Position numbers and translations under genes: made by a program. Positions 8,485 through 16,634 of a stretch of 35,316 bases of DNA are shown piece after piece. Positions within the stretch are counted from its first letter, which is position 1; each line of letters begins with the position of its first letter. This stretch comes from Endozoicomonas sp. SESOKO1 (GTDB lineage: Bacteria; Pseudomonadota; Gammaproteobacteria; Pseudomonadales; Endozoicomonadaceae). The notes beneath the pieces were generated by a model that saw only the letters and a list, made by a program, of their open reading frames with translations, did not search any database and had not been told where the DNA came from. The stretch is taken from positions 1 to 35,316 of the forward strand of contig NZ_JAHHPP010000164.1 in the NCBI RefSeq assembly GCF_024606265.1, read 5' to 3'.

Positions 8485-8799
8485 ATGAGCACTGCTGCCG
8501 ACACCGTTGAGTCCATGAAAGCCCGCTTTAATGCCGATGCAGCCAATGGCCTCGATGAGATTTTCCAGTTCAATATTGAAGATGCTGATACCTATCACCT
8601 GATCATCAAAGATGGCACCCTGGATATCGTTGCTGGTGCTCATGACGACCCAAGCGTAACACTGATTATGGACAGTGAAACCATGGTTGGCGTGATGTCC
8701 GGAGAGCTGGATGGCATGCAGGCATTTATGATGGGTAAGTTGCGAACTGAAGGAAATATGATGCTGGCTACCAAACTCAGTGCTCTTTTCCCCAACTGA
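8485..8799 (+). CDS. SCP2 sterol-carrier domain protein
   Basis: This 104-residue protein consists of a single SCP2 domain: an N-terminal amphipathic helix, then strands including YHLIIKDGTLDI and DPSVTLIMDSETMVGVMSG, and the family-typical FMMGKLRTEGNMMLATKL near the end. SCP2 domains bind lipids, sterols or acyl chains. The bacterial free-standing form is cytosolic, and its ligand is generally unknown. Length is normal for the single-domain type. AAGGA lies about 10 nt before the ATG. A TTGACA/TAACAT promoter lies upstream and a strong hairpin terminator downstream, so the gene is probably monocistronic. Confidence 0.9.
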   Translation: MSTAADTVESMKARFNADAANGLDEIFQFNIEDADTYHLIIKDGTLDIVAGAHDDPSVTLIMDSETMVGVMSGELDGMQAFMMGKLRTEGNMMLATKLSALFPN

Positions 8800-8837
8800 T
8801 CGTCGATTGAGAAATTATCTCCTGTAGAATCATCCCA

Positions 8838-8878
8838 AAAGCCAGCCTGAAGCTATTCAGGGCTGGCTTTATTATTTT
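8838..8878 (+). terminator. Rho-independent terminator after the SCP2 gene
   Basis: GCCAGCC (8841-8847) pairs with GGCTGGC (8861-8867), extended by flanking A/T pairs with one bulged G. A T-rich tail (TTTATTATTTTT) follows. The remaining gap to 9033 is AT-rich and holds nothing recognisable. Confidence 0.85.
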
Positions 8879-9033
8879 TGTGAAAGATCTATCATACCGG
8901 GTTATTGATTACCTGACCCTGAGTCAATTCATAGCCTATCAATTTTTAAGCTGGGTTCCAGCTGATGATTAAACTTTTTTACTCAAGAGTTTCAGATATA
9001 TTATTTTTAATCATAAAATATGATTGAATAATA

Positions 9034-9867
9034 TCATCTAATAAAATCCAACAGCTTTCTGGCTATGGTAAATTCCGGTGGCAGATCTGGTGGATTATCC
9101 CGATGAAACCAACCACCAAAACAGAGTTCCTTTTCTTCGAGAACCAGTTCGCCAGCTTTGTATTCCCCATGAAACCCCATCATTAGCGAATGGGGAAAAG
9201 GCCAGCTCTGACTGAAACAGTAATGGAGTTTACCCAAGGTGAGGCCAGTTTCTTCAAGTACCTCCCGATGAACTGCCTCTTCCGCACTCTCTCCAGGTTC
9301 AACAAAACCGGCCACCAGCGTATGCATGGTTGATTCTTTACCATGGCGATGATGTCGGACCAGGAGCATTTCATCTCCCCTCGTCACCAAAACAATAATA
9401 CAGGGAGAAATCCGGGGATAAGCATGGTGCCCACACTGGACACAAACCATTGCCCACTCTCCAGCTTTTTCCTGTGTTTGATGGCCACAGCAGCCACAAA
9501 AGGCATATTCTTTTCGTGAGGTCAGGATTTGCAGGCCATGACTGAGGAAACTATAAACCGTTGAGTCTGACACTGACATTAAGGCCCTGACACTCGCAGT
9601 ACCTGCTTCAACAGTGAGCCTTGAGAGTTCGACAATTCCTACTGCCCTGTCATGGAGATAGCCCGTAACTATCGCCTCTTGTTTTATCGCCAGCAGAAAC
9701 TTATCGAGGCTGTACCAGAGGAAATTTTCTCCGGAGACTTCGTCATTAAGAACAACTTGTCCTTCAAACAGTACCAGCCAGCATTGACCTCTCAGTCCTG
9801 GTTGCAGGCCTTGCAAAGGTAGATAGTTCACGTCAACGACATCGGTAAGATCATGATCCGGTGGCAA
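9034..9867 (-). CDS. nudC: NAD(+)/NADH pyrophosphatase NudC
   Basis: A Nudix hydrolase of the NudC family, which splits NAD(H) to NMN(H) and AMP and removes NAD caps from RNA. Over 277 residues it shows an N-terminal domain, a four-Cys zinc site (C124, C127, C142, C145), the complete Nudix box at 187-209 (GFVEPGESAEEAVHREVLEE onward), and the NudC signature at 219-227. Here the signature reads SQSWPFPHS; the usual fourth position is Pro, so this is a small variation. Translation starts at TTG 9867, supported by AAGGAG 6 nt upstream. It lies downstream of dnaQ on the same strand with a 61-nt gap, so co-transcription is possible. Confidence 0.93.
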   Translation of the reverse strand: MPPDHDLTDVVDVNYLPLQGLQPGLRGQCWLVLFEGQVVLNDEVSGENFLWYSLDKFLLAIKQEAIVTGYLHDRAVGIVELSRLTVEAGTASVRALMSVSDSTVYSFLSHGLQILTSRKEYAFCGCCGHQTQEKAGEWAMVCVQCGHHAYPRISPCIIVLVTRGDEMLLVRHHRHGKESTMHTLVAGFVEPGESAEEAVHREVLEETGLTLGKLHYCFSQSWPFPHSLMMGFHGEYKAGELVLEEKELCFGGWFHRDNPPDLPPEFTIARKLLDFIR

Positions 9868-9928
9868 AACAGACTCCTTGATTCCTTTTCATCCACTAAG
9901 CTCGCAACAAAACCTCAACAGGCCCTAA

Positions 9929-10645
9929 TTAATCGTCAGAAAGCCACAGGCAGTTGCCCGACTGTTTTTGAATCTGTTCCAGCTTGTTTTGATGATTTCG
10001 CAACTCAATATCACTGACAGAGATGACCCGAAGTGCTGGCCTGGCATCAGCCAGTCGGCGAATGGTACTACCGCCCTCTTCTGAATCACCGCCACTATCA
10101 TCACTGCTGCCCAGGGAAAGTGCCGTTTGTCCACCGGTCATGGCAAGGTAGACTTCCGCCAGAATCTCAGAGTCTAACAACGCCCCATGGAGGGTCCGGG
10201 AAGAGTTATCAATAAAGTAACGCTTACATAAGGCATCCAGGTTATTCTTCTGGCCCGGATGTTTTTTCCTGGCCAGTGCCAGAGTATCAAGCACACCACA
10301 ACAGCTTTCCACATTGGGAAAACCCCGGCGTAACAGGGAAAACTCGTGGTTGATAAAACCAACATCAAACGCTGCATTATGAATAACCAGCTCAGCACCG
10401 CGGATAAACTCGAGAAATTCATCAGCAATGGCACTGAACACCGGCTTATCGGCCAGAAACTCATTGGTAATGCCGTGGACGTCAATCGCTTCCTGCTCGA
10501 CTACCCGCTGTGGGTTGATATAGACATGGTAATGGTTGCCGGTGAGCTTCCGGTCAATCATCTCCACACAGCCTATTTCAATGACTCTGTGCCCTTGTTT
10601 AGGGTCAATACCGGTGGTTTCTGTATCAAGAATTATCTGTCGCAT
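9929..10645 (-). CDS. dnaQ: DNA polymerase III epsilon subunit (3'-5' exonuclease)
   Basis: The proofreading subunit of the replicative polymerase core. The DEDDh exonuclease residues are visible: Asp7 and Glu9 (LDTETTG), Asp94 (HNAAFDVGF), and His153 with Asp158 (HGALLDSE). After about residue 175 comes a Gly/Ser/Asp-rich linker and a C-terminal segment that in E. coli binds the alpha subunit. At 238 residues it is close to the E. coli protein (243). It lies directly after rnhA on the same strand, 36 nt apart. In E. coli these two genes are divergent, whereas here they run in tandem. Confidence 0.96.
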   Translation of the reverse strand: MRQIILDTETTGIDPKQGHRVIEIGCVEMIDRKLTGNHYHVYINPQRVVEQEAIDVHGITNEFLADKPVFSAIADEFLEFIRGAELVIHNAAFDVGFINHEFSLLRRGFPNVESCCGVLDTLALARKKHPGQKNNLDALCKRYFIDNSSRTLHGALLDSEILAEVYLAMTGGQTALSLGSSDDSGGDSEEGGSTIRRLADARPALRVISVSDIELRNHQNKLEQIQKQSGNCLWLSDD

Positions 10646-10681
10646 CGTTAACCGTTCTCAAATATTGGCAAGTAAGGACAC

Positions 10682-11122
10682 CTATTTTTTGTGAGCTTCC
10701 GCACCCTTACAGGCCAGCTGGTCAGCAATTTCATTTTCGCGATGACCTGCATGCCCCTTGATCCATCGCCAATCGATATCATGTCGCTGGCTCTCCTTAT
10801 CAAGCAGTTGCCAGAGGTCCTGATTCTTGACTGGCTGACCGGCTGATGTTTTCCAGTTTTTCCGTTTCCAGCCTTTCATCCATTCTGTAATTCCCTTACG
10901 GACATACTGGGAGTCGGTGGTCAGAATAATGGAACATGGCCGTTTCAGGGCCTTGAGGCCTTCTATAGCAGCCATAAGTTCCATCCGGTTATTGGTGGTT
11001 TCAGGTTCACCACCAAAAAGCGTTTTCTCGACAGTCCCGTAACGGAGTAAAACCCCCCAACCACCGGGTCCCGGATTACCTTTACAGGCACCATCGGTAA
11101 AAATTTCAACGGTCTGACTCAA
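10682..11122 (-). CDS. rnhA: Ribonuclease HI
   Basis: Degrades RNA in RNA-DNA hybrids. The 146-residue protein keeps all catalytic residues: Asp10 ([11 protein letters not shown]), Glu48 (NNRMELMAA), Asp70 (TTDSQYV), His124 and Asp134 ([15 protein letters not shown]). Translation starts at TTG 11122 with GGAG 6-7 nt upstream, and the start lies inside the 3' end of the methyltransferase gene (17-nt overlap), indicating coupled translation. dnaQ follows 36 nt downstream. Confidence 0.96.
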   Translation of the reverse strand: MSQTVEIFTDGACKGNPGPGGWGVLLRYGTVEKTLFGGEPETTNNRMELMAAIEGLKALKRPCSIILTTDSQYVRKGITEWMKGWKRKNWKTSAGQPVKNQDLWQLLDKESQRHDIDWRWIKGHAGHRENEIADQLACKGAEAHKK

Positions 11123-11939
11123 AAGAACTCCAGTCTTTGTTTACAGTTACTGTGCTGGCTCTACCAGCACTGGGACGGGTCAATGGCTGACCGACAAAAC
11201 GCCTGCGCACATCGGACCATACCTTTCTTACCGGTGTCAGCCCGAGGGTTTCACGGGTGGCAATCATCATATAAAAGCCACCGACCGGAAGCTGAAGTTG
11301 CTCCAGCCTTTCTTCAAGCAAATCACCACGCAAACCGGTACAGAAGCGTTTCAGTGGTTGTACATAGCCACCATAAACGATTCTTTCCACAGTGAAATTA
11401 AGCAGGGCAAGCCAGTCTTTCAACCTTGACGTCGAAATAAACTGCGCATTCCTGAGAAGACGACGCTGACTTGGTACACACCATCGTGCAATATTGGTCA
11501 TGCTATAAGGATTGAAGCCAATAATAACCAGCTTGCCATCCGGTATAATGGTATTCGCTGCCTCACTCAGCAGGCGATGGGGACTGTCCGCAATTTCCAG
11601 CGTGTGTTGCAAAAGAACAAGATCAAGACTTCCCGGTGACACTGGCCAGTAATGTGGATCAGCCATCACCTGAGGCCGGGGGCAATCGGCAAGCTGGCTG
11701 GAACCGAGGATAAACTGTCGTCTTACCGGACTGCTGAACATCAGGTCTTTATGCCAGGATGCAGAGTATTGCCCCGCATGGAAACCAAAGATGGTCCCTA
11801 ACTCTCGCTCCAGCAGGCTTTTTTCATAGTCAACCAGTAAGCTTCCTGAATCGGTATCCAGCCAGTGGCGCAAGTCTCCAATACGGTCAGAGAGACTGCT
11901 TTTAGTCCTTTTCCGAAATCGTCGAATCATGCAAATCAT
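11106..11939 (-). CDS. Class I SAM methyltransferase, YafS-like
   Basis: The 277-residue protein resembles YafS-type methyltransferases found next to rnhA and gloB in many gammaproteobacteria. A Rossmann-type methyltransferase core is suggested by [20 protein letters not shown] (motif region before strand 4), [12 protein letters not shown], and a later [11 protein letters not shown] segment. The substrate is unknown. Its start ATG overlaps by 4 nt (ATGA) the stop of an upstream 27-codon ORF that has a strong ribosome site; the methyltransferase itself has none, so it probably depends on coupled translation. Its 3' end overlaps rnhA by 17 nt. A second in-frame ATG at 11930 is an alternative start. 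Confidence 0.85.
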   Translation of the reverse strand: MICMIRRFRKRTKSSLSDRIGDLRHWLDTDSGSLLVDYEKSLLERELGTIFGFHAGQYSASWHKDLMFSSPVRRQFILGSSQLADCPRPQVMADPHYWPVSPGSLDLVLLQHTLEIADSPHRLLSEAANTIIPDGKLVIIGFNPYSMTNIARWCVPSQRRLLRNAQFISTSRLKDWLALLNFTVERIVYGGYVQPLKRFCTGLRGDLLEERLEQLQLPVGGFYMMIATRETLGLTPVRKVWSDVRRRFVGQPLTRPSAGRASTVTVNKDWSSFESDR

Positions 11940-12019
11940 TGTACCAATAAACAGTCATTACTTGTTTCACACCTGATCTGCAAACATCCCAGACACTTTT
12001 CATCATCAGGCCTTTTCAT
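11936..12019 (-). CDS. 27-residue Cys-rich leader peptide (candidate)
   Basis: A 27-codon ORF starts with MKRPDDEKCLGCLQIRC and contains four Cys (C9-x2-C12, C17, C23). The ribosome site AAGGAGGT (12024-12031) is ideal and lies 4 nt before the ATG. The stop TGA overlaps the methyltransferase start in the sequence ATGA. It may be a coupled leader peptide, a regulatory peptide, or a small metal- or redox-binding protein. No homologue is known to me. The rest of the gap up to gloB (12032-12261) holds no convincing promoter or other element. Confidence 0.55.
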   Translation of the reverse strand: MKRPDDEKCLGCLQIRCETSNDCLLVQ

Positions 12020-12261
12020 GTTAACCTCCTTATCGCCGAGTTTATACAGAAAAAAATATTCTATGACATCAGCTTGCGTCAGCTATAACATCTTCTCTTG
12101 GAAAGTTGTCAGGAAATAGCATCTGTCCTGGCGCCCCGTCTGGACAACCCGCGATAATGGCAATGTATTCCCGGACAGCATCATAGCCTATACAGGCCCA
12201 AAGCCAATACTCCCCATGCAGCAGCATCAATGAAGATCAGGATGAAAGGACATTTAAGGTA

Positions 12262-13044
12262 ATGCTGATTATATCTCCGATACCCGCATTTAATGACAAC
12301 TACATCTGGATGTTTCATGCGCCGGATAGTCAGGATGTTTTTGTGGTTGATCCGGGCGATGCCAGACCCGTTGAAGAAGTACTGAGCCGTCATGGGTTCA
12401 ATCTGGCCGGTATTCTCATTACGCACCACCACTTTGATCATACCGGCGGAATCAGTGAACTGACCAGAAACAGAAACATTCCGGTTTACGGTCCTGATAA
12501 CCGGAACATTAACGGAATCACTCACACGTTACGCGATAATGATACGGTTAAGCTCAGTAACTGCCAGTTTGAAATTATGGCCACTCCCGGCCACACACTG
12601 GACCATATTGCTTACTTTACAGATTCCGGCGACGATGAAAATCCCGCTCTTTTTTGTGGAGACACTCTATTTGTTGGCGGTTGTGGCCGATTATTTGAAG
12701 GGACGGCTGAACAGATGTATAGCAGCCTGTCACGCCTGGCCTCACTCCCTGACAATACACGGATTTACTGTGCCCATGAATACACTCAGGCAAATCTGAA
12801 ATTTGCCCGGGCAGTGGAGCCAAATAACCAGAAGCTACAGGAACAAGCCATGCAAGTTGCTGAGTTGTGCTCTGAAAACCGGCCTACTGTGCCCTCAACA
12901 CTGAGAACGGAGCTGGACACAAATCCGTTCCTGAGATCAGACCAACCGGAAGTCATTCAAGCTGCCTCTGACAGGGATCCGTCCTCTGGTGCAAACCCCG
13001 TTGACGTTCTAAGGGTAATCCGAGCATGGAAGGATAATTTTTGA
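12262..13044 (+). CDS. gloB: Hydroxyacylglutathione hydrolase (glyoxalase II)
   Basis: Hydrolyses S-D-lactoylglutathione to D-lactate and glutathione, the second step of methylglyoxal detoxification. The metallo-beta-lactamase fold is marked by THHHFDHTGG (His55, His57, Asp59, His60), TPGHTLDHI, the Asp ligand in FCGDTLFVGGCGR, and AHEYT. The C-terminal glyoxalase II domain ends with RVIRAWKDNF. At 260 residues it has the normal length. The gene is divergent from the rnhA cluster, as expected for this conserved neighbourhood, and precedes mltD by 42 nt. Confidence 0.95.
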   Translation: MLIISPIPAFNDNYIWMFHAPDSQDVFVVDPGDARPVEEVLSRHGFNLAGILITHHHFDHTGGISELTRNRNIPVYGPDNRNINGITHTLRDNDTVKLSNCQFEIMATPGHTLDHIAYFTDSGDDENPALFCGDTLFVGGCGRLFEGTAEQMYSSLSRLASLPDNTRIYCAHEYTQANLKFARAVEPNNQKLQEQAMQVAELCSENRPTVPSTLRTELDTNPFLRSDQPEVIQAASDRDPSSGANPVDVLRVIRAWKDNF

Positions 13045-13086
13045 TAGTGGTAAAATAATGAACTGAAAATACTCAGAACCCAATAT

Positions 13087-14727
13087 ATGACCAAAGCCCC
13101 TTACTTAAAAGGCCAGCGATTTATTTTTGGCCAAACAGCTCCCCGACGGACTCTGCCAACGCTGGCCTTTTCACTGTTTCTGACCGGCTGTCAGCTGGTG
13201 AGTACATCGCCCTCATCTTCAGCATCAACCATCAGGGAAGAGACTAAGCCTCTGGTTTTAAAGACGGATGAAAAAGCGGAGGTGACACCGGAGACGATAA
13301 CTCCGGTAAAAAAGCCCCCCGCTGCGGTAGTCAACGACCTCTGGCTTCGCATTCGGTCTGGCCTGGCGATGGATCTTGACCAGAATCACCCTCGAATTCA
13401 GGCGGAACTGGACTGGTATACACGTCACCAGCATTACTTCAGCCAGATTGCCAAACGTTCTGAGCCCTACCTTTATTTCATTGTCAAAGAAGCCGAAGCC
13501 AGAAATGTTCCCCTGGAACTGGCGCTGATGCCAATTGTCGAGAGCAGTTTCGATCCTTTCGCCTACTCCCATGCAGGTGCTTCCGGACTCTGGCAGTTCA
13601 TGCCGGAAACGGGTAAGCACTATGGTCTCGATCAGAACTGGTGGTATGACGGCCGCCGGGATGTTGTCCATTCTACCCGTGCGGCGCTGGACTATATGCA
13701 AAGCCTGCACAATAGTTTTGGTGACTGGGAACTGGCACTGGCCGCATTTAATTCTGGCCCTGGCCGGGTACAACGGGCCATTCGGAAAAATAAACAGCTT
13801 GGCAGATCCACACGCTTCTGGGCACTTGATCTTCCCAGTGAAACCACAGCTTATGTACCAAAACTGATTGCCCTCGGGAAAGTGGTTCGCAATCCATCCA
13901 AATATGGTGTCAAGTTCGACAAAATCGCGAATAAGCCCTATTTCGCCAAAGTTCTTACTGGTGGTCAGCTGGATATGGCCAAGGCATCAAAACTGTCGGG
14001 AGTCGAACAGGAAGAACTCTACCGGCTGAACCCCGGGCTTAACCGCTGGTCAACGCCTCCCGAGGGGCCTCACCACCTGGTTGTGCCAGTGGCTCATGCC
14101 GAACATTTCCGAACTCAACTGGCGAGTCTGCCGCCCGAGGATCGGGTAAAGTGGCATCGCTACACAGTAATGTCTGGTGACACCCTGGGTACCATTGCCA
14201 TGAAATACCGAACCACGGTCAATGTTATTTCTGAGGCCAATAAACTCAGCGGCACCATCATTCGTATTGGTCAGGGTTTGATGATTCCGGTAGCCGCGAA
14301 AACTGCAGAAAGTTACACCCTCAGTGCCAGCCAGCGCCTGGCAGCCAGACAAAATCGTTCTGTGAATGGCCGTTACAAAATTGAGTATCTGGTAAAGTCC
14401 GGCGACAGTTTCTGGACAATTGCCCAGAAACACAATGTTGGTGTTAACGAGCTGGCCCAGTGGAACAACATGTCTCCCAGGGACACTCTGCGAATTCATC
14501 AGAAGCTGGTTGTCTGGAAGAAACAAGGTTCACAGCAGCTTGCACAAAACGCGGTTGTGCGAAAAGTACACTATAAAGTTCGCTCCGGTGACTCGCTGGC
14601 CAAAATTGCGTCAAAGTTTGATGTAAATGTTGACCAGATCAGGGATTGGAACAGTGATATGAGTGGCAAATACATTCACCCCGGCCAGCAGGTCACGTTA
14701 TTTGTCAATGTAACCCGAGGCTTTTAA
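13087..14727 (+). CDS. mltD: Membrane-bound lytic murein transglycosylase D
   Basis: Cleaves peptidoglycan glycan strands to anhydromuropeptides at the outer membrane. The N-terminus has a lipoprotein signal with lipobox LTGC (Cys35). The SLT domain spans roughly residues 105-250, with catalytic Glu152 in PIVESSFDP, then GLWQFMPETG and ALAAFNSGPGRV. Three LysM repeats for peptidoglycan binding follow (about 358-405, 434-480 and 495-545), each starting with a Y-x-V-x-SGD pattern. At 546 residues with three LysM repeats it is somewhat longer than E. coli MltD (452 aa, two LysM). gloB-mltD order is conserved in gammaproteobacteria. Confidence 0.94.
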   Translation: MTKAPYLKGQRFIFGQTAPRRTLPTLAFSLFLTGCQLVSTSPSSSASTIREETKPLVLKTDEKAEVTPETITPVKKPPAAVVNDLWLRIRSGLAMDLDQNHPRIQAELDWYTRHQHYFSQIAKRSEPYLYFIVKEAEARNVPLELALMPIVESSFDPFAYSHAGASGLWQFMPETGKHYGLDQNWWYDGRRDVVHSTRAALDYMQSLHNSFGDWELALAAFNSGPGRVQRAIRKNKQLGRSTRFWALDLPSETTAYVPKLIALGKVVRNPSKYGVKFDKIANKPYFAKVLTGGQLDMAKASKLSGVEQEELYRLNPGLNRWSTPPEGPHHLVVPVAHAEHFRTQLASLPPEDRVKWHRYTVMSGDTLGTIAMKYRTTVNVISEANKLSGTIIRIGQGLMIPVAAKTAESYTLSASQRLAARQNRSVNGRYKIEYLVKSGDSFWTIAQKHNVGVNELAQWNNMSPRDTLRIHQKLVVWKKQGSQQLAQNAVVRKVHYKVRSGDSLAKIASKFDVNVDQIRDWNSDMSGKYIHPGQQVTLFVNVTRGF

Positions 14728-14783
14728 CCAAAGCCTCCCCGCCAGTCGATAAGTCTTTAAGAACAGCAATTGGGATTACGGCT

Positions 14784-16610
14784 ATGGGGTTTACCGTCTT
14801 CAGTTTAACAGCACTGCTGATCATTGGTACCTTGCTGAACAGCATCAGTCCAATGCTATTTGCAGCAGCAGAACCGGAAGGCCTGAACAGCCGATTAAGA
14901 CATGCCATCAGTCTTTATGGTGAGCCAAAGTATGCCGGGCACTTCAAACATTTTGACTATGTTAATCCTGCTGCACCGAAAGGTGGTGAGCTGAAACAGG
15001 GCGTTACTGGCCATTTTGACAGTCTTGTTCCCTATATTGATCGTGGCACAGCCGCGGCTGGCAGCCATATGATGTATGACACGTTACTGGCCAGATCGTG
15101 GGATGAACCCCTGAGCAAGTACGGCCTGATTGCCGAGCGAATTGAACTTGCCCCTGATAATACCTGGGCAGCCTTTTACATAAATCCCTCGGCCCGATTC
15201 CATGATGGCCACCCCGTCACCGCCCATGATGTGAAGTTCAGTTTTGATCTGCTCAGGGAAAAGGGGTCAACGTTTTATAAACAGTTCTATCAGGATGTCG
15301 AGAAGGTAGAAGTCACCGGCAACAACAGAGTGCTTTTTGTTTTCCGGCACAGCAATAACCGGGAACTGCCATTGATTCTGGGGCAAATGCCAATTCTTCC
15401 CAAACACTATTGGACAACACGGGACTTTTCTTCTCCGGGCATGGAAGTTCCTGTCAGCAGTGGCCCCTATAAACCTGTAAAAATAGAGCCAGGACGCTCG
15501 ATCACTTTTTCCAGGGTCGAAAACTACTGGGGAAAAGATCTGCCCGTTAACCGGGGAAGGTACAATTTTGACCGCATTCAGTACGAGTATTATCGAAACA
15601 GCCATGTCCTTCTGGAAGCACTGCAGAAAGGGGAATACGATCTCAAGACCATCAGCGACCCTCGCGTCTGGCATGACCAGATACGAGATGAATCACTGAA
15701 AAAAAATCAATTGATTCGTTCCTCCTTAAGCAACCATAACCCCCAGACCCTGACCATCACCTATAACGCCAGAAGAACCCATCTATCAGATCCACGGGTC
15801 AGGGAAGCGCTGGGGTACGCCGTAGAATTTGACTGGATCAACCGCCACTTGTTCCATGGTATGTACCAAAGGGCTGACAGCGTTTTTGCCGGGACAGAAC
15901 TCGGTGCTTCTGGAAAACCCTCTGAACAGGAAACAGAACTGCTCTTATCATGGAAAACTGAAATTCCGGAACAAGCATTGGCTCAGGCATGGATTCCACC
16001 AGGCGATGAGACCGGGATGACCCGCCGGGATCGCAAAAGAAAAGCGCTGTCACTGTTACAACAGAGCGGCTGGACCATCAACAACAACCAACTGGTGAAC
16101 CGCAACGGCGAACCGCTGGAGCTTGAAATCCTGTTATCCTCTTCTGAACAGGAACGGATCTTTATTCCGGTACAAAAGACACTGGAAAGCATGGGGATCA
16201 GACTCAATATAAGAACCGTAGATGCTGCCCAATATGTGGAACGGGTCAGAAACCAGGACTTTGATATGGTTATGTACACTTTTCCCCACACGCCCTCACC
16301 CGGTACAGAGCAGGCCAGTCTATGGGGATCAAGTACCGTTAACCAGCACGGCTCCAGAAATATTGCGGGGATCAGGCTTAAATCCATCGATAGCCTGACT
16401 GAAAAAATACCCCGGGCGAACTCCCGGGAGGAACTTCTCACGCTTATCAAATCCCTGGATAGAATCATTCTCTGGAATCACTATGTACTGCCACTGTGGT
16501 ACCAGCCCCATTGGCTGGTTATCCATAAGCAGCAGCTGAAGTACCCGAAAAATCCTGCCCCCTATGCACTGGATTTGAGTACCTGGTGGTACCAGAAAAC
16601 GGATAAGTAA
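14784..16610 (+). CDS. YejA-type peptide-binding protein, copy 1
   Basis: A family 5 extracellular solute-binding protein (SBP_bac_5), 608 residues, close to YejA. The signal peptide covers about the first 30 residues and ends near AAAEPEG. Family landmarks are FDYVNPAAPKGGELK, HDGHPVTAHDVKFSFD, SSGPYKP, and a Trp-Trp ending LSTWWYQK. It should deliver oligopeptides in the periplasm to the YejBEF transporter encoded downstream. It is the first of three consecutive paralogues; the next starts 24 nt after this stop, indicating an operon. The gap to mltD is 56 nt, with no clear terminator. Confidence 0.92.
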   Translation: MGFTVFSLTALLIIGTLLNSISPMLFAAAEPEGLNSRLRHAISLYGEPKYAGHFKHFDYVNPAAPKGGELKQGVTGHFDSLVPYIDRGTAAAGSHMMYDTLLARSWDEPLSKYGLIAERIELAPDNTWAAFYINPSARFHDGHPVTAHDVKFSFDLLREKGSTFYKQFYQDVEKVEVTGNNRVLFVFRHSNNRELPLILGQMPILPKHYWTTRDFSSPGMEVPVSSGPYKPVKIEPGRSITFSRVENYWGKDLPVNRGRYNFDRIQYEYYRNSHVLLEALQKGEYDLKTISDPRVWHDQIRDESLKKNQLIRSSLSNHNPQTLTITYNARRTHLSDPRVREALGYAVEFDWINRHLFHGMYQRADSVFAGTELGASGKPSEQETELLLSWKTEIPEQALAQAWIPPGDETGMTRRDRKRKALSLLQQSGWTINNNQLVNRNGEPLELEILLSSSEQERIFIPVQKTLESMGIRLNIRTVDAAQYVERVRNQDFDMVMYTFPHTPSPGTEQASLWGSSTVNQHGSRNIAGIRLKSIDSLTEKIPRANSREELLTLIKSLDRIILWNHYVLPLWYQPHWLVIHKQQLKYPKNPAPYALDLSTWWYQKTDK

Positions 16611-16634
16611 GGCTTATTTAAAGGAACCCGTTAC

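Noticed and set aside
12230-12262. 10-codon plus-strand frame ending in TAATG at the gloB start
   Set aside because: The overlap with the gloB start is suggestive of coupling, but there is no ribosome site and the frame is too short to separate from chance.
13258-13773. 171-codon minus-strand open frame inside mltD
   Set aside because: Shadow frame over the conserved transglycosylase domain, without a ribosome site or family features.
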